Assembly (NCBI GenBank): GCA_947629545.1
Contig: CANREE010000007.1
Location: 1-51,947, forward strand
Direction: 5' to 3'
Source: an uncultured Lachnospiraceae bacterium
GTDB taxonomy: Bacteria > Bacillota > Clostridia > Lachnospirales > Lachnospiraceae
DNA: 51,947 nucleotides
Each line of letters starts with the position of its first letter. The stretch's first letter is position 1. Shown here in pieces: positions 22,827 through 32,700 of the stretch. The position numbers and the translations under genes are program-made. The notes under the pieces are model-generated. The model was not told the origin of the DNA. It was given only the letters and a program-made list of their open reading frames with translations, and did not search any database.

Positions 22827-23096
22827 ATGGGTATGGCAATTGCTAATCCGGAAGAATTGATCGCATTTTCAAATCAGCTGGAACACTATCTTAATGTAAT
22901 TGAAGAAGAGACGGGACGGTTAAATTCGGCATTTCAGCAGCTTGGAGAAACCTGGCAGGATCAGCAGAGGGCTTCTTTTGAGGAGATCTATAATCAGTTG
23001 CAGGCCGTGTTGACTTCCTTTAAGGAGAATGCGTCAGAGCAGATACCGCACCTGAGGGTAATGGCTGAAGACTTGAATACTTATTTGAGAAGGTAA
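22827..23096 (+). CDS. WXG100-like small helical protein
   Basis: 89 aa, two predicted long helices joined by a turn around residues 42-50 with T-W-Q-D-Q-Q, where WXG100 proteins have W-x-G. Length, the helical hairpin and the aromatic turn all fit the EsxA/WXG100 fold, although Gly is replaced by Asp. ACAGGAGG precedes the start. WXG100 proteins are usually substrates or chaperones of FtsK/SpoIIIE-type ATPases in type VII secretion, and such an ATPase is encoded 1.4 kb downstream. No EccB/EsaA-type membrane component is nearby, so secretion is doubtful; an intracellular adaptor role is possible. Confidence 0.7.
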   Translation: MGMAIANPEELIAFSNQLEHYLNVIEEETGRLNSAFQQLGETWQDQQRASFEEIYNQLQAVLTSFKENASEQIPHLRVMAEDLNTYLRR

Positions 23097-24343
23097 TGAT
23101 AATGGGCTGTTCGGCAAATGTACTTAATATTGACATATTGAAAGAGTCAATAGATCTGATTGTAGGCATTACAGACGATACGTATCAGAGATGTGACCGA
23201 GCGCTTGATACTTGCAATCGGGTGGTAGAGGAAACCCAGAACGAGGAGAATGTCAGCAGAGGGCTGCTGGAAGCGGCTAAGGCGGTGGAGGCGGCAAAAT
23301 ATGCGATATTGGCAGAGGCAGAAGCGGAACTTGCGGCAGCGGTAGCGGAGGAAGCTGCTGCCGTATATTCCGGTAATCCTGTTGCGGCTGCGGCTGCAGC
23401 TGCTAAAATCTCGCGTGTCACGCGGCGAGTGGCTGAAGCTAGAGAGGAATATGAGCAGGCGAAACAGCATCGGGAACGGCTGGAGCAGCGGTATGAGATG
23501 GCGGTTGAGTGTGTTAAAGAAGCACAGGAAATGTTTGAAACTATACAGAACGCATTTCATTTTTCAAGAAGAGAAATTGAGAGAGCAACGGAAGAAGGCC
23601 TTACCCGCCTTCAGTGGGCGTATGAAGATCTGAGCAAATATGTATCTGAGACTGCTCCGGAGGTTTTGATAGAAACCTCGGAATGGCGCAATTGGGAGCC
23701 GGATGAAAAGAAGCCAGTTTCTCCTATGACGGTTCATGACCGTTTAAATGTGAGTAATGCAGTTTTAAATTCCATATTGGTATATCTTTATGCAACAGAT
23801 ATAGGTTTTAGAAATATGGTTGATGGCTATCGGAATGAGGCCAAGACTACGGGGAACAGAGATAGCGTGATATTAAAGATCAGAAAGAATATGGCTGGGC
23901 GTCTGGCGGAAGAGACTGTGATCAAAGCATTTTCTCCGTTGGGTGAACGGGTGGAGACACAGGAAAGGGTTTATTTTGACGATGGAGGTTATACAAAGGT
24001 AGACCTTATCGTCAGAAAGTTGAAACAGCCTTTGATCCTAGGCAAGGGCGAAGGAATGGGGGCCCGAGAAGGCGCCGATCTGGCGGTGGAGGTCAAATCG
24101 GGGAAAAAAGAATATCTTTATTCGCAAATGTCACATATGCAGAAACAGGCAGAAGGTCATACAAAGCTTTCGTGTACAGTTTGTACCAGAGATATCAAAG
24201 AACTTTCATCGGAAAAGGAAGCGGAACTGCGCAAAACGATGGCAGAAGCTGGGTCACCTCTTTTGGGAATGCTGCCTTTGAAAGAGGAACTGGATGCAGC
24301 TTGTATCGAATTTGTATTGGGAGAAAAAAAGAATGTTCAGTGA
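23096..24343 (+). CDS. Coiled-coil protein with predicted PD-(D/E)XK nuclease domain
   Basis: 415 aa. Residues about 5-195 are long helices rich in Ala/Glu (A-E-A-E-A-E-L-A-A-A type), likely a coiled coil comparable to the long N-termini of type VII effectors. From about 240 a compact alpha/beta domain shows a PD-(D/E)XK-like pattern: E272-E273 in the first helix, D303 in K-V-D-L-I-V, E332-V-K334 in A-V-E-V-K-S-G-K, and a downstream Q in M-Q-K-Q. That arrangement is used by many restriction and repair nucleases. The start codon overlaps the preceding stop (TAATG); ATG 23102 is an alternative. Nuclease activity is a prediction from motif order only. Confidence 0.65.
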   Translation: MIMGCSANVLNIDILKESIDLIVGITDDTYQRCDRALDTCNRVVEETQNEENVSRGLLEAAKAVEAAKYAILAEAEAELAAAVAEEAAAVYSGNPVAAAAAAAKISRVTRRVAEAREEYEQAKQHRERLEQRYEMAVECVKEAQEMFETIQNAFHFSRREIERATEEGLTRLQWAYEDLSKYVSETAPEVLIETSEWRNWEPDEKKPVSPMTVHDRLNVSNAVLNSILVYLYATDIGFRNMVDGYRNEAKTTGNRDSVILKIRKNMAGRLAEETVIKAFSPLGERVETQERVYFDDGGYTKVDLIVRKLKQPLILGKGEGMGAREGADLAVEVKSGKKEYLYSQMSHMQKQAEGHTKLSCTVCTRDIKELSSEKEAELRKTMAEAGSPLLGMLPLKEELDAACIEFVLGEKKNVQ

Positions 24344-24539
24344 ACCGAGATTTTATATGGAACAAAGCAAAAATTTTTTTGCCGAAAATGTCCGGGATGC
24401 ATTCGGAGAATCAATAGTGGATCAGTTATACAACCCTGTCCTTAATGAAATGGGACGTTTACAGATGGCGTACGATCAAGCCGAGGGACAGAAGATACGG
24501 ATTCAGATGAAATTAGGAGAATTGAGGATGATCTTATGA
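24333..24539 (+). CDS. 68-aa helical protein of unknown function
   Basis: ATG 24333 follows GGGAG and overlaps the preceding gene by 11 bases; its stop overlaps the ATPase start (ATGA). The product is 68 aa, predicted mostly helical (M-E-Q-S-K-N-F-F-A-E-N-V-R-D-A-F, then M-G-R-L-Q-M-A-Y-D-Q-A-E), with no cysteine and no membrane segment. Its size and place between the nuclease and the ATPase suggest a small adaptor or a second WXG-like partner, but it lacks a W-x-G turn. Family not recognised. Confidence 0.65.
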   Translation: MFSEPRFYMEQSKNFFAENVRDAFGESIVDQLYNPVLNEMGRLQMAYDQAEGQKIRIQMKLGELRMIL

Positions 24540-27205
24540 CAAAAAGAGATACGATAGATGTTTTACTGAAAAAAATGGACGAAGCGTTGGTGAAGCGTGA
24601 AAGAGACTGGCAATTCATAGAGAGTCAGTATGAGTCTATGGAGAATGGACATATCCGCAGTTCGGATTATCCTGAATATAAAAAGCGTAAAGACGATGTG
24701 GCAAGACGCTTTGATTCTGAATTTCACCAATATCAGCAGGAATTGGATGACTGGTGCAGGCAGGTTCGAAGAAGACAGCCGCATTTGATGGAACTGTCCG
24801 ATGAGTTTTTGAATAGACGGGGGTTTATTCCAAGATATATCGCACTTGGAAAGCTTTATATTCAGTACGAGAATTTTATTGCCGACGTGCCGAGAATGGT
24901 GGAATTCCCGTTCGAAAAAAGTATGTATGTTACCGGGGACGAGCAGAACGATTTGATTCATAAGCTTTTTCTGCGTTTAATGTATGCGCTGCCGGCCGGT
25001 AAGCTGGAATTTTATGTATTTGATCCAATGGGACTGGGAAATGCAGTTAGTGTATTTAACAGTCTTTTTTCGAATGGAGTGGTATTTCCTACAAAAAGGG
25101 TAATGACTGATAAGGATGAACTAAAAAAGGAGTTGAAAAAGACTCTGGAATATGCTCAGAATCTGATTCAAAATGAATTTGACAACACATGTCCGGATTG
25201 GGCGGAATACAATCGGCTCATGTATTCCAGACGGGATTTTGAGAAGATTAAACCATATAAGGTGTTTACGTTCATAGATGTGCCTACAGATATGGATGAT
25301 GAGAGTTTTAAGATGTTTCAAAAGATTCTGTATCAAAGCCGGAGATGTGGTTTCCTCGTTGTGTTCTCTTACAATGAAGTTACCCTGGAAGCCGAGGAAA
25401 GCAGATACAGTTCTGTGGCCATGAATTTAAAAAAATGCATTGAAGAGAGCCAGCCGATGCATGAGGTTGTCAATCGTTCGTCAGACAGCTGGCAGCCAGC
25501 AAAGCTTTCTGTTAAACACAGGGGAGAGCGGCTGCCGGATGGTGATAAGATTCAGGAATTGCTTGGGATATATAGCCAGTATCTGAGAAGCGCCGCGGAA
25601 AGCAGGCAAAAGACGTTTAACAGTCTGCGTGTGGACGAAGAGTTATATAGCAGAACTTCAGAAGATGGTCTGTTGATTCCGATCGGCTTTGCGGAAGCGA
25701 GCGACAGGCTGATAGAAGTTGCTATCGGAAATGAGACGCCGCATTATTTGATTGGCGGAACAACAGGGTCCGGGAAATCCAATTTCCTGAATAACTTGAT
25801 ACTGAGTGCATGCTGTCGGTATAGTCCGAAGGAATTGGAAGTGTATTTGCTTGATTTTAAGGAAGGTGTAGAGTTTACTCAATTTGCCGATCCGAACCTT
25901 CCTCATGCAGGGTTGATAGCTACTGTGTCGGATACAGAGTATGGAATCAGCGTACTTAATTATTTAAGGGAGGAAGTAAGACGCAGGTATTCGTTGTATA
26001 AAAAAGCTGGAAGCAAGGATATAGAGGCATTCCGCGGGAGTCACCCGCAGGAATTAATGCCAAGAATACTTGCTATTATTGATGAATTTCAAGTGCTATT
26101 TGAAAATTCTGAAAAAGATCAGACAATAGAAACTCTCGTGACACTGGCAAAGCAAGGACGGGCATGTGGAATTCATCTCGTGCTTGCTACTCAGACGTTG
26201 AAAGGTTTGGATTTTGGCGCTATTGGGGGCCAGTTTGGCGGAAGGATTGCCCTTAAATGTTCGGCGGAGGATTCTAAGCTATTATTAGGGGGAATTGGAA
26301 GTAATAATGAGGCAGCTGCGGCCTTGAAGATTCCTTTTGCGATAATGAATACGACGCAGGGAAATGTGACAGGCAATATCAAGTTTTCTGTTCCTGAAAT
26401 GAAGACGGAGATTATTAAGACAACTATTAAAGAAATGTATTCTAACGAGACTAATGGAGGAAGATGCAGAGAAATTAAGATCTTTGAGGGACAGTGTATG
26501 CCCGTTTTTCCGATGGAACGCGAATTTGAAACTCATGGCGGAGTATCGTTGAATCTGGGGCAGGTTATAAGTTTTAAGGCGGATTCGTTGTATATTGGTC
26601 TGGAAGCATTAGAGGAGAATAATATATTAGTTTGCGGAAGCAGCCTTCTTATGAAGAAAGGAATTCTGAAAGCAGCGCTTAAATCTGCCCTGAAATGCGA
26701 TATGATCGATGAAGTGATATATATTGGTAATCGTGGATCTACAGAGACTGTGATGGGCGTATCGAAAAAGATAAAGTGTTTTGCCAGCAGTAAAGAGTTC
26801 TTGTCGGCGTACAGAGAAGATTTAAACAGTAGCCGCAGGTTTGTTGTTATGGATAACTGCAATCTGGTGAAAGAAGTTAATTTTCCAACAGGATATGTTA
26901 CTTCTTTGACAGGCGAAGCAAAGGAACTGAGTGATTTTATCGAGAATGCTAATATAAATTCAAGTTATGTTATGGCTTTGTATGACCGGGCCAATAGTAT
27001 CAAGAGCAGTAAGCTGCCGGACAAATCATTTCGGCATAAAATAGGGGTTGGCCTTAATGCAGAAGAGGCAAATAATTTCCTGGGGAATTCTCCTATTGTC
27101 CGGATTCAGAATACAGGCCGGAACAGGGCGTTTTACTCAGAAGGCGGAGAGATAAGAGCCTGGTTCAGACCATATGTGGAGGCGGAAGATGATCAGCAGG
27201 ATTAA
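24536..27205 (+). CDS. FtsK/SpoIIIE-type ATPase with three ATPase-like modules
   Basis: 889 aa, no membrane helix. The central module is a complete FtsK/HerA-family ATPase: Walker A G-G-T-T-G-S-G-K-S at 407-415, L-L-D-F-K-E-G near 445, Walker B I-L-A-I-I-D-E-F at 511-518 and sensor L-A-T-Q-T-L. Before it (about 120-290) is a degenerate copy: the P-loop position reads V-T-G-D-E-Q-N-D, but F-Y-V-F-D-P-M-G-L-G and a V-F-T-F-I-D strand remain. After it (about 680-800) is another: I-L-V-C-G-S-S-L-L-M-K-K-G and F-V-V-M-D-N. This three-module plan is that of EssC/EccC in type VII secretion, without their FHA and transmembrane parts. Residues 1-110 are coiled coil. It may pump DNA or a WXG-type protein. 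Confidence 0.85.
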   Translation: MTKRDTIDVLLKKMDEALVKRERDWQFIESQYESMENGHIRSSDYPEYKKRKDDVARRFDSEFHQYQQELDDWCRQVRRRQPHLMELSDEFLNRRGFIPRYIALGKLYIQYENFIADVPRMVEFPFEKSMYVTGDEQNDLIHKLFLRLMYALPAGKLEFYVFDPMGLGNAVSVFNSLFSNGVVFPTKRVMTDKDELKKELKKTLEYAQNLIQNEFDNTCPDWAEYNRLMYSRRDFEKIKPYKVFTFIDVPTDMDDESFKMFQKILYQSRRCGFLVVFSYNEVTLEAEESRYSSVAMNLKKCIEESQPMHEVVNRSSDSWQPAKLSVKHRGERLPDGDKIQELLGIYSQYLRSAAESRQKTFNSLRVDEELYSRTSEDGLLIPIGFAEASDRLIEVAIGNETPHYLIGGTTGSGKSNFLNNLILSACCRYSPKELEVYLLDFKEGVEFTQFADPNLPHAGLIATVSDTEYGISVLNYLREEVRRRYSLYKKAGSKDIEAFRGSHPQELMPRILAIIDEFQVLFENSEKDQTIETLVTLAKQGRACGIHLVLATQTLKGLDFGAIGGQFGGRIALKCSAEDSKLLLGGIGSNNEAAAALKIPFAIMNTTQGNVTGNIKFSVPEMKTEIIKTTIKEMYSNETNGGRCREIKIFEGQCMPVFPMEREFETHGGVSLNLGQVISFKADSLYIGLEALEENNILVCGSSLLMKKGILKAALKSALKCDMIDEVIYIGNRGSTETVMGVSKKIKCFASSKEFLSAYREDLNSSRRFVVMDNCNLVKEVNFPTGYVTSLTGEAKELSDFIENANINSSYVMALYDRANSIKSSKLPDKSFRHKIGVGLNAEEANNFLGNSPIVRIQNTGRNRAFYSEGGEIRAWFRPYVEAEDDQQD

Positions 27206-27665
27206 TGTAGTTGTGGATGCTTCTGGCAGCATTGCTGAGAACGGGAAGGATTCTGTGGTAAAATATCTGCTGAACCTATTGCCGGGGATGATTGAGATGA
27301 ATGGGTATGGTTCATATGAAACAGAGTTCCTGCAGTGGTCTGCTCGGATATTCCCCTTGGAAAGTTCCGCAAAGCTTCATTTTGACGGTGAGACTTGTCA
27401 GGAGTCGTTTGTACAGTATCTAGAGCAAACGGGAGATGATACGGCTACGCTTCTGATCAGTGACGGGGATTTTCTTCTGAACCGTGAGCAGCAAAAGAGT
27501 ATCAGAAATCTCAAACGAAGGATTTTCTGTATTGCGGTCGGGGCGGACGCGGAACTTGGTGTTTTGAAAAAGATATCGTCGTATCCGGTCATATTCCGGC
27601 CATACGACATCGCAAATGTATTCGCGTTAGTGGACAGATTAAATAGTAGCGAGGAAATGGAATGA
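27189..27665 (+). CDS. Second VWA-like protein
   Basis: 158 aa, starting at ATG 27189 after GGCGGAAG and overlapping the ATPase stop by 17 bases. The MIDAS motif D-A-S-G-S lies at residues 10-14 and L-L-I-S-D-G-D at about 95; the region for the intermediate Thr is diverged. It is a minimal, more compact VWA than the first operon gene. It is directly followed by PP2C and kinase genes, the arrangement expected for the TerY member of a TerY-P triad. Two VWA proteins in one operon may form distinct complexes, one with the translocase and one with the kinase; that is inference. Confidence 0.8.
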   Translation: MISRINVVVDASGSIAENGKDSVVKYLLNLLPGMIEMNGYGSYETEFLQWSARIFPLESSAKLHFDGETCQESFVQYLEQTGDDTATLLISDGDFLLNREQQKSIRNLKRRIFCIAVGADAELGVLKKISSYPVIFRPYDIANVFALVDRLNSSEEME

Positions 27666-28366
27666 TATGCGGAGGTGTTTCCCTACAGGGAAGTTATCAT
27701 GATATAAATCAGGACAATTTTGCGGCTGAGAAGTTTGACGGCGGGTATGTGCTGGTCGTTTCTGACGGTTTGGGGAGCAGAATGAATTCCCAGACCGGCT
27801 CCCGGATGGTCTGCAAAAGTGTTTTGCAGGCGGTGAACGCGGAAAATTCAAAAGAAATATTGGATGACTGCCAGAAATTTATTGAAACCATTCATAAAAA
27901 CTGGCTGAGTTCCCTCGGTGATTATTGTGTAGAACAGTGTTATGCAACTGTTCTCTGTTGTATCGTAACATCGGAGAAGATTATAGCTTTGAGACTGGGT
28001 GACGGTTTTCTGGCATATGTGACGGCGGCCGGCCCCAAAGTTCTTTTTGATGCCAAAGAGGAATACTTTGCGAATCAAACAGACTGCATGATGGAAGAAT
28101 TGAATCTGCAGTACTGGGAGTATACGGAGGATTCTGCGGATGGTTTTATAGGGGCAATTGCCTGTACGGACGGATTGGAGATCGATCCTCTGAATGAGGA
28201 AGGCTATTTGGCTTTTGCCAAAGATTTTGTTGAAGGATATGCAGGCATGAATTCAGACATGATCGCAGAACATATTAGGGGTTGGTTATCGGAATGGCCT
28301 GGTCACGACGATAAGACTATCGCTTTTTTGCTGAAGGAGGAACGCCATGAGCAGAACGTTATATGA
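27662..28366 (+). CDS. PP2C-family protein phosphatase
   Basis: 234 aa, the minimal PP2C fold. Metal-binding positions are recognisable: N-Q-D-N-F (D18), V-S-D-G-L-G-S (D35-G36), L-G-D-G-F, C-T-D-G-L-E and the final H-D-D-K-T. An R near residue 5-10, used for phosphate binding in many PP2Cs, is not evident; the stretch reads G-G-V-S-L-Q-G-S. Its ATG overlaps the previous stop (ATGA), and its end overlaps the kinase start by 20 bases. It would remove Ser/Thr phosphates placed by the adjacent kinase, resetting the system. Confidence 0.88.
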   Translation: MICGGVSLQGSYHDINQDNFAAEKFDGGYVLVVSDGLGSRMNSQTGSRMVCKSVLQAVNAENSKEILDDCQKFIETIHKNWLSSLGDYCVEQCYATVLCCIVTSEKIIALRLGDGFLAYVTAAGPKVLFDAKEEYFANQTDCMMEELNLQYWEYTEDSADGFIGAIACTDGLEIDPLNEEGYLAFAKDFVEGYAGMNSDMIAEHIRGWLSEWPGHDDKTIAFLLKEERHEQNVI

Positions 28367-29771
28367 CAAAAATGGCCGGGCGCATGTAATCAACGATCAG
28401 CCGATAGCCAGCGGGGGACAGGGTGCGGTTTATAGAACGACAGAAGCCAATATTGCGGTAAAACTGGAGCGGAACAATGAAGGCGAGGAGATCATGGATC
28501 CGGACAGGAACGAAAAGTTTATGAATATACGTTTGCTGCCCATTCCCGGTAATGTGAACATAACGCTTCCGCTCGTCGTTCTTAAAGAGCAGGCCGGCTA
28601 TGTAATGACATTGCTTGGCGGTATGGAATCCTTTGAAGGTGCGTTTGAAAAACGGTCAGAAGCTTTATATACGAATGCGTGGCTTAAGAGCCTGTTTGAG
28701 GGTGTGGAAGAAGAAAACAAGAAAAATACCGAAGAAATGGTGCGTAATTTCGGAGATTATATATTGACCGGCGGAAAGAGACGGCGAATGCAGGCTTATT
28801 TAAAATGTGCCGCGATTTTATCAAAGCTCCATGCGAATGGGCTTGTATACTGTGACTTTTCTGCAAAAAATGTGTTTATATCAACAAACCAGAAATATTC
28901 GAATGTCTGGCTGATCGATGCTGATAATTTGAATTATCAGAGTATAACAGTCAGTGAAGGTGGGTTTTATACGCCAGGCTATGCGGCTCCGGAGGTCGTG
29001 CAGGGAAAAGGCTGTACCTTTTATTCGGATGATTATTCATTTGCGGTTTCATTGTTCTGGCAGTTGACGGGACAGCATCCATTCAAGGGAGCGTGTGTGG
29101 AGAATGATGAGGATGAATTCGCGGATGCTGCCGATGAAAAAGCTTACGCAGGGCTTTATCCTTGGATAGCGGATCCTGATGATGACAGTAATGCGGCAGG
29201 TAGTATGCCGATCCCGTATGTATACATATTGAGCGATCGGATAATGGCGTATTTTAATCGGACATTTTCGGAGACGGGGAAGAAAAAAAAGACTTCACGC
29301 ACATCAGTGTTTGAATGGATGGAAATCTTGGCGTATGAACTGGATCATACGGTAAAATGTCATCATTGTGAAATGGAATATGTCTCAGATCAGCCTCAGT
29401 GTCCGTGGTGTGACTGTGATGACAATCAGCTCATCAGTCTTGAATCTTTCTGTTGGGAGGATGGAAGGACTGGCACCATGATATGGTCTTTTTGCCAGGA
29501 ATGCAGTGAAGGAGACAGAAAGAATATTCCAGCTAGACTGGCGGAGGGAGTGCTTGCGGATCGGCTGGATGCGGCCCTTTTTGAAGTAGAAAGACGCAAG
29601 GATAAGCTGATATTTTCCAATTTTGATCCGGGTTATAAGTTTCAGTTTCGAAGAAATGACGGGAGTCATATTTTCGCGGGTGGAGTGGTGGAAGCTGGAC
29701 TTGAGGAACAAATTATCTGTATATCCCAAAGTACGGAAAAAACTTTAAAAATTGAGGTTAAAGTGGTATGA
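28347..29771 (+). CDS. Protein kinase with C-terminal zinc ribbon (TerY-P type)
   Basis: 474 aa. The kinase domain (about 15-300) has the glycine loop S-G-G-Q-G-A-V-Y at 22-29, catalytic K39 in A-V-K-L-E, a catalytic loop Y-C-D-F-S-A-K-N at 168-175 (Y-C-D instead of H-R-D), D191-A-D instead of D-F-G, and the A-P-E-V motif. All essential Lys/Asp residues are kept, so activity is likely. After a short linker comes a four-cysteine zinc ribbon, C338-H-H-C341 and C352-P-W-C355, and a C-terminal beta-rich domain. Kinase plus zinc ribbon next to PP2C and VWA is the TerY-P hallmark. AAGGAGGAACGCC precedes ATG 28347. Confidence 0.9.
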   Translation: MSRTLYDKNGRAHVINDQPIASGGQGAVYRTTEANIAVKLERNNEGEEIMDPDRNEKFMNIRLLPIPGNVNITLPLVVLKEQAGYVMTLLGGMESFEGAFEKRSEALYTNAWLKSLFEGVEEENKKNTEEMVRNFGDYILTGGKRRRMQAYLKCAAILSKLHANGLVYCDFSAKNVFISTNQKYSNVWLIDADNLNYQSITVSEGGFYTPGYAAPEVVQGKGCTFYSDDYSFAVSLFWQLTGQHPFKGACVENDEDEFADAADEKAYAGLYPWIADPDDDSNAAGSMPIPYVYILSDRIMAYFNRTFSETGKKKKTSRTSVFEWMEILAYELDHTVKCHHCEMEYVSDQPQCPWCDCDDNQLISLESFCWEDGRTGTMIWSFCQECSEGDRKNIPARLAEGVLADRLDAALFEVERRKDKLIFSNFDPGYKFQFRRNDGSHIFAGGVVEAGLEEQIICISQSTEKTLKIEVKVV

Positions 29772-32700
29772 AAATAAGAGATCTGAAGACGCAGGCTGAA
29801 AATACATTTCGGGATGTACAATGTAAATTGATAGGTTCGGTCAAGATACTTGCAGTGTCTGGTCATATTGAGTTTTCCGGGGAAAATAAGTATAAATTTG
29901 TATCTGCCGATCAGACATTTTTATTCAGCATTGAGGAAGAAAGGATTGCGAAACAAGTTAAAGACTATTTGTATAGAAAATATTCAAATCTGGCGCAAGT
30001 TATAGTGGGCGGAGAAAATGGTACATTTTCACTCTATATATGCTTTTTCAACCACATGGAGCTCTGGGGGAAGTTGTCGTTTATACTTCAGGAAGATGTG
30101 CAGAAGCAACTCAGGAAAAAGGGACTCCTGACAGATAAGAAAGATATTCAAGGGCAGATTAAAGATAATTTTGAAATGAGCGATGGGATAGAATTCTGCA
30201 TTGCGTATACGTCGGGAAACTACTTTTCGGAGGAAGCAGATCCGGATAGTGACAGAGTTGATGAAGACGATGACTGGTTTTATGATGAGGACGAAGAAGA
30301 AAGCAGTTCGTCTGAGGAAAAGCAGATGCAAGGCGCAGCGTCTAAGTGTATCAAGATATATGGAAGGGACTATGCGCTGCAGCTTCGGCAGGGGCAGAAT
30401 CAGTATGAGGAAATGCTTGTGGCGGAAAAGCTGGATACATCCAGGAGAGATGTCCCCAGTATGGCGCTCGCAATGGGAGGCCTTGATATAACAGATTCTC
30501 AAACTTATATGTCCTCAAAAGTAAAGGAACTTTTGAGCGATAAGTCAGGATATCTGGAACTATGGAATCGTTATGCGGCCCTGGAGGGTGATCTGCTGCT
30601 GAAACGAGCCAGAAATATAGGGCTTCTTCAGATTGACAAAGGGTCTGTCAGTATAGAGGGCGATAATCTGATCATCAATCTGAAGTCGGGACAGGATAAC
30701 AAACTGCAGTATCTGAATAAAGGCGATTCTTTGTTGTTTTCAAAGAATGTGCCATTATATCTTCAGGACGAGATTATGACCTGGCAGGAATACCGTAGCC
30801 TGAAATACGGTCCGTCAGAGAATACCAAAGGAGGCCTCCAGAACGGTTCCAGGGACGTCCGTGTAGAAATAAAAGAGATCTATCCATGGGGACTTACAGT
30901 AGAGAATAAAGGAATTTCAGGCGAGTATGTGTCGCTGTCGATTGAAGGAGATGAACAGCAGATCATACGGAGGGAGAATGCCAGGATAATGATCGAAAAC
31001 GGAGAGTCCGCGAATCCGGTTCTGGGTCTGCTGATTGAAGGAAGGTCTGCGGCGGGCCTTACACAATGCTGGCCTGACAGCAGGCTGGCTCCGCTTTCAG
31101 ATTTTGTAAAGAAGAAGATATTTAAAAATGAACCGACGCAGACTCAGCTGGATGCCATCAGTATAGCGCTGAATACTCCGGATATAGCGGTGATACAGGG
31201 ACCGCCCGGAACCGGTAAGACAACAGTTATCACGGCAATCATTGAACGGCTGAATGAGTTGGCAGATAAGAATACTGTGAATAAAGGACAGGTATTGGTA
31301 ACAAGCTTTCAGCACGACGCGGTCAGAAACGTTATTGACCGTTTAAGTATTAATTCTCTTCCAACAATTAAATTTGGTAAGAAGGATGACGAAGATGACA
31401 CCATGGAGAGAAAACTGGAAGCCTGGTGCCAGACGGTAACGGATAAGCTTCTTGAAAAAAATCCGGCGCTTCGTGGGAATGCGGTGAAACAGAAATTGCT
31501 GGAGTTGTATAATTTCTATTATAGTTCACCGAGCAGGGAAACGGGGCTCGCCTTTTTAGAATATGCGAAAAAAATTAACGATGACGGTACTATAAATCAA
31601 AAAATCGAATTGTTGCTGGAGGAATTCCGGATCCATTCGCAGGAAGAAGATACGGGGGAAGAGTTACTCAGAAAAGTGCGGCGCCTTCGAGTAACGCCGG
31701 AGGGTTTTTGTGATCATGGCTCGGACGCAGCCTATGAAGTGATGGATCGGATCGAGAATTTCATTGATAAAGGCAATGCGGAAAATATATTTATCATGGA
31801 TACCCTCCGTCAGGCGTCAAATTGGGGGACGGCGGAAGCTTCAGCGGAATTGTTGGATAAATTGACGAAAGCGAAGAGGCTGCTATTGGAAAAAATAATT
31901 CCTCAGCCGATATATCGGGTTGAGAAGCCGAGAAAGGAAATTACCCAAATATATGAAGAAATCCGGGGACGGCTGAGAAATCCTCAGAATGAGGTAGAGG
32001 AGATTCTTTATGAACTTCTGAACGAATTGGAAAATAATCCAATAGCGGTGAAAAAGGTTGTTGAGAATTACAATTTCGTGTTTGCCGCGACAACACAGCA
32101 AAGCGAAGGAAAGGATATCAAAGCGGCCAAGGAAGTTAGACGGGGAGAGCACGCGGTATATGATACAGTGGTAGTCGATGAGGCGGCGAGAGTGAATCCA
32201 GGTGATCTTATGGTTCCTATGGCACAAGCGCGCCGGCGGATCATACTGGTTGGAGATCATCGCCAGCTTCCGCATATTTATAACGAAGAGGTTATAGAAA
32301 GTCTTAATGCGGATAACCTGATCGACCAGGAGAATAACATTGAGACCACGCTTTTTCAGTATCTCATGCAGAATGCGAGAAAGATGTCTGAGGAAGACGG
32401 GATTCCAAGAACAATAACTTTGGATAAGCAGTACAGGATGCATCCGATGCTGGGAGAATTTGTAAATAATAATTTTTACAAAAAGTATGGAGAAGGATTT
32501 TCATCTCCTCTCGGAGCGGAATATTTTGAACAACCGTTCTATGAGAAACCGTTAGTATGGGTGGATATGAAGCATTCTTGCGGCGGCGAGATGATGAGAG
32601 GAACTAGCCGTGTGAGGCTGTGTGAGGCAGAGTATATCGCTAAAGTGGTGCGGAAGTTCAAAGCATCCGAAAAAGGGAAAAAGCTTAATTATGGAGTGAT

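Noticed and set aside
22827..27205. A functional type VII secretion locus
   Set aside because: WXG100-like and triple-ATPase proteins are present, but no membrane components and no FHA or transmembrane segment in the ATPase; an intracellular role fits better.
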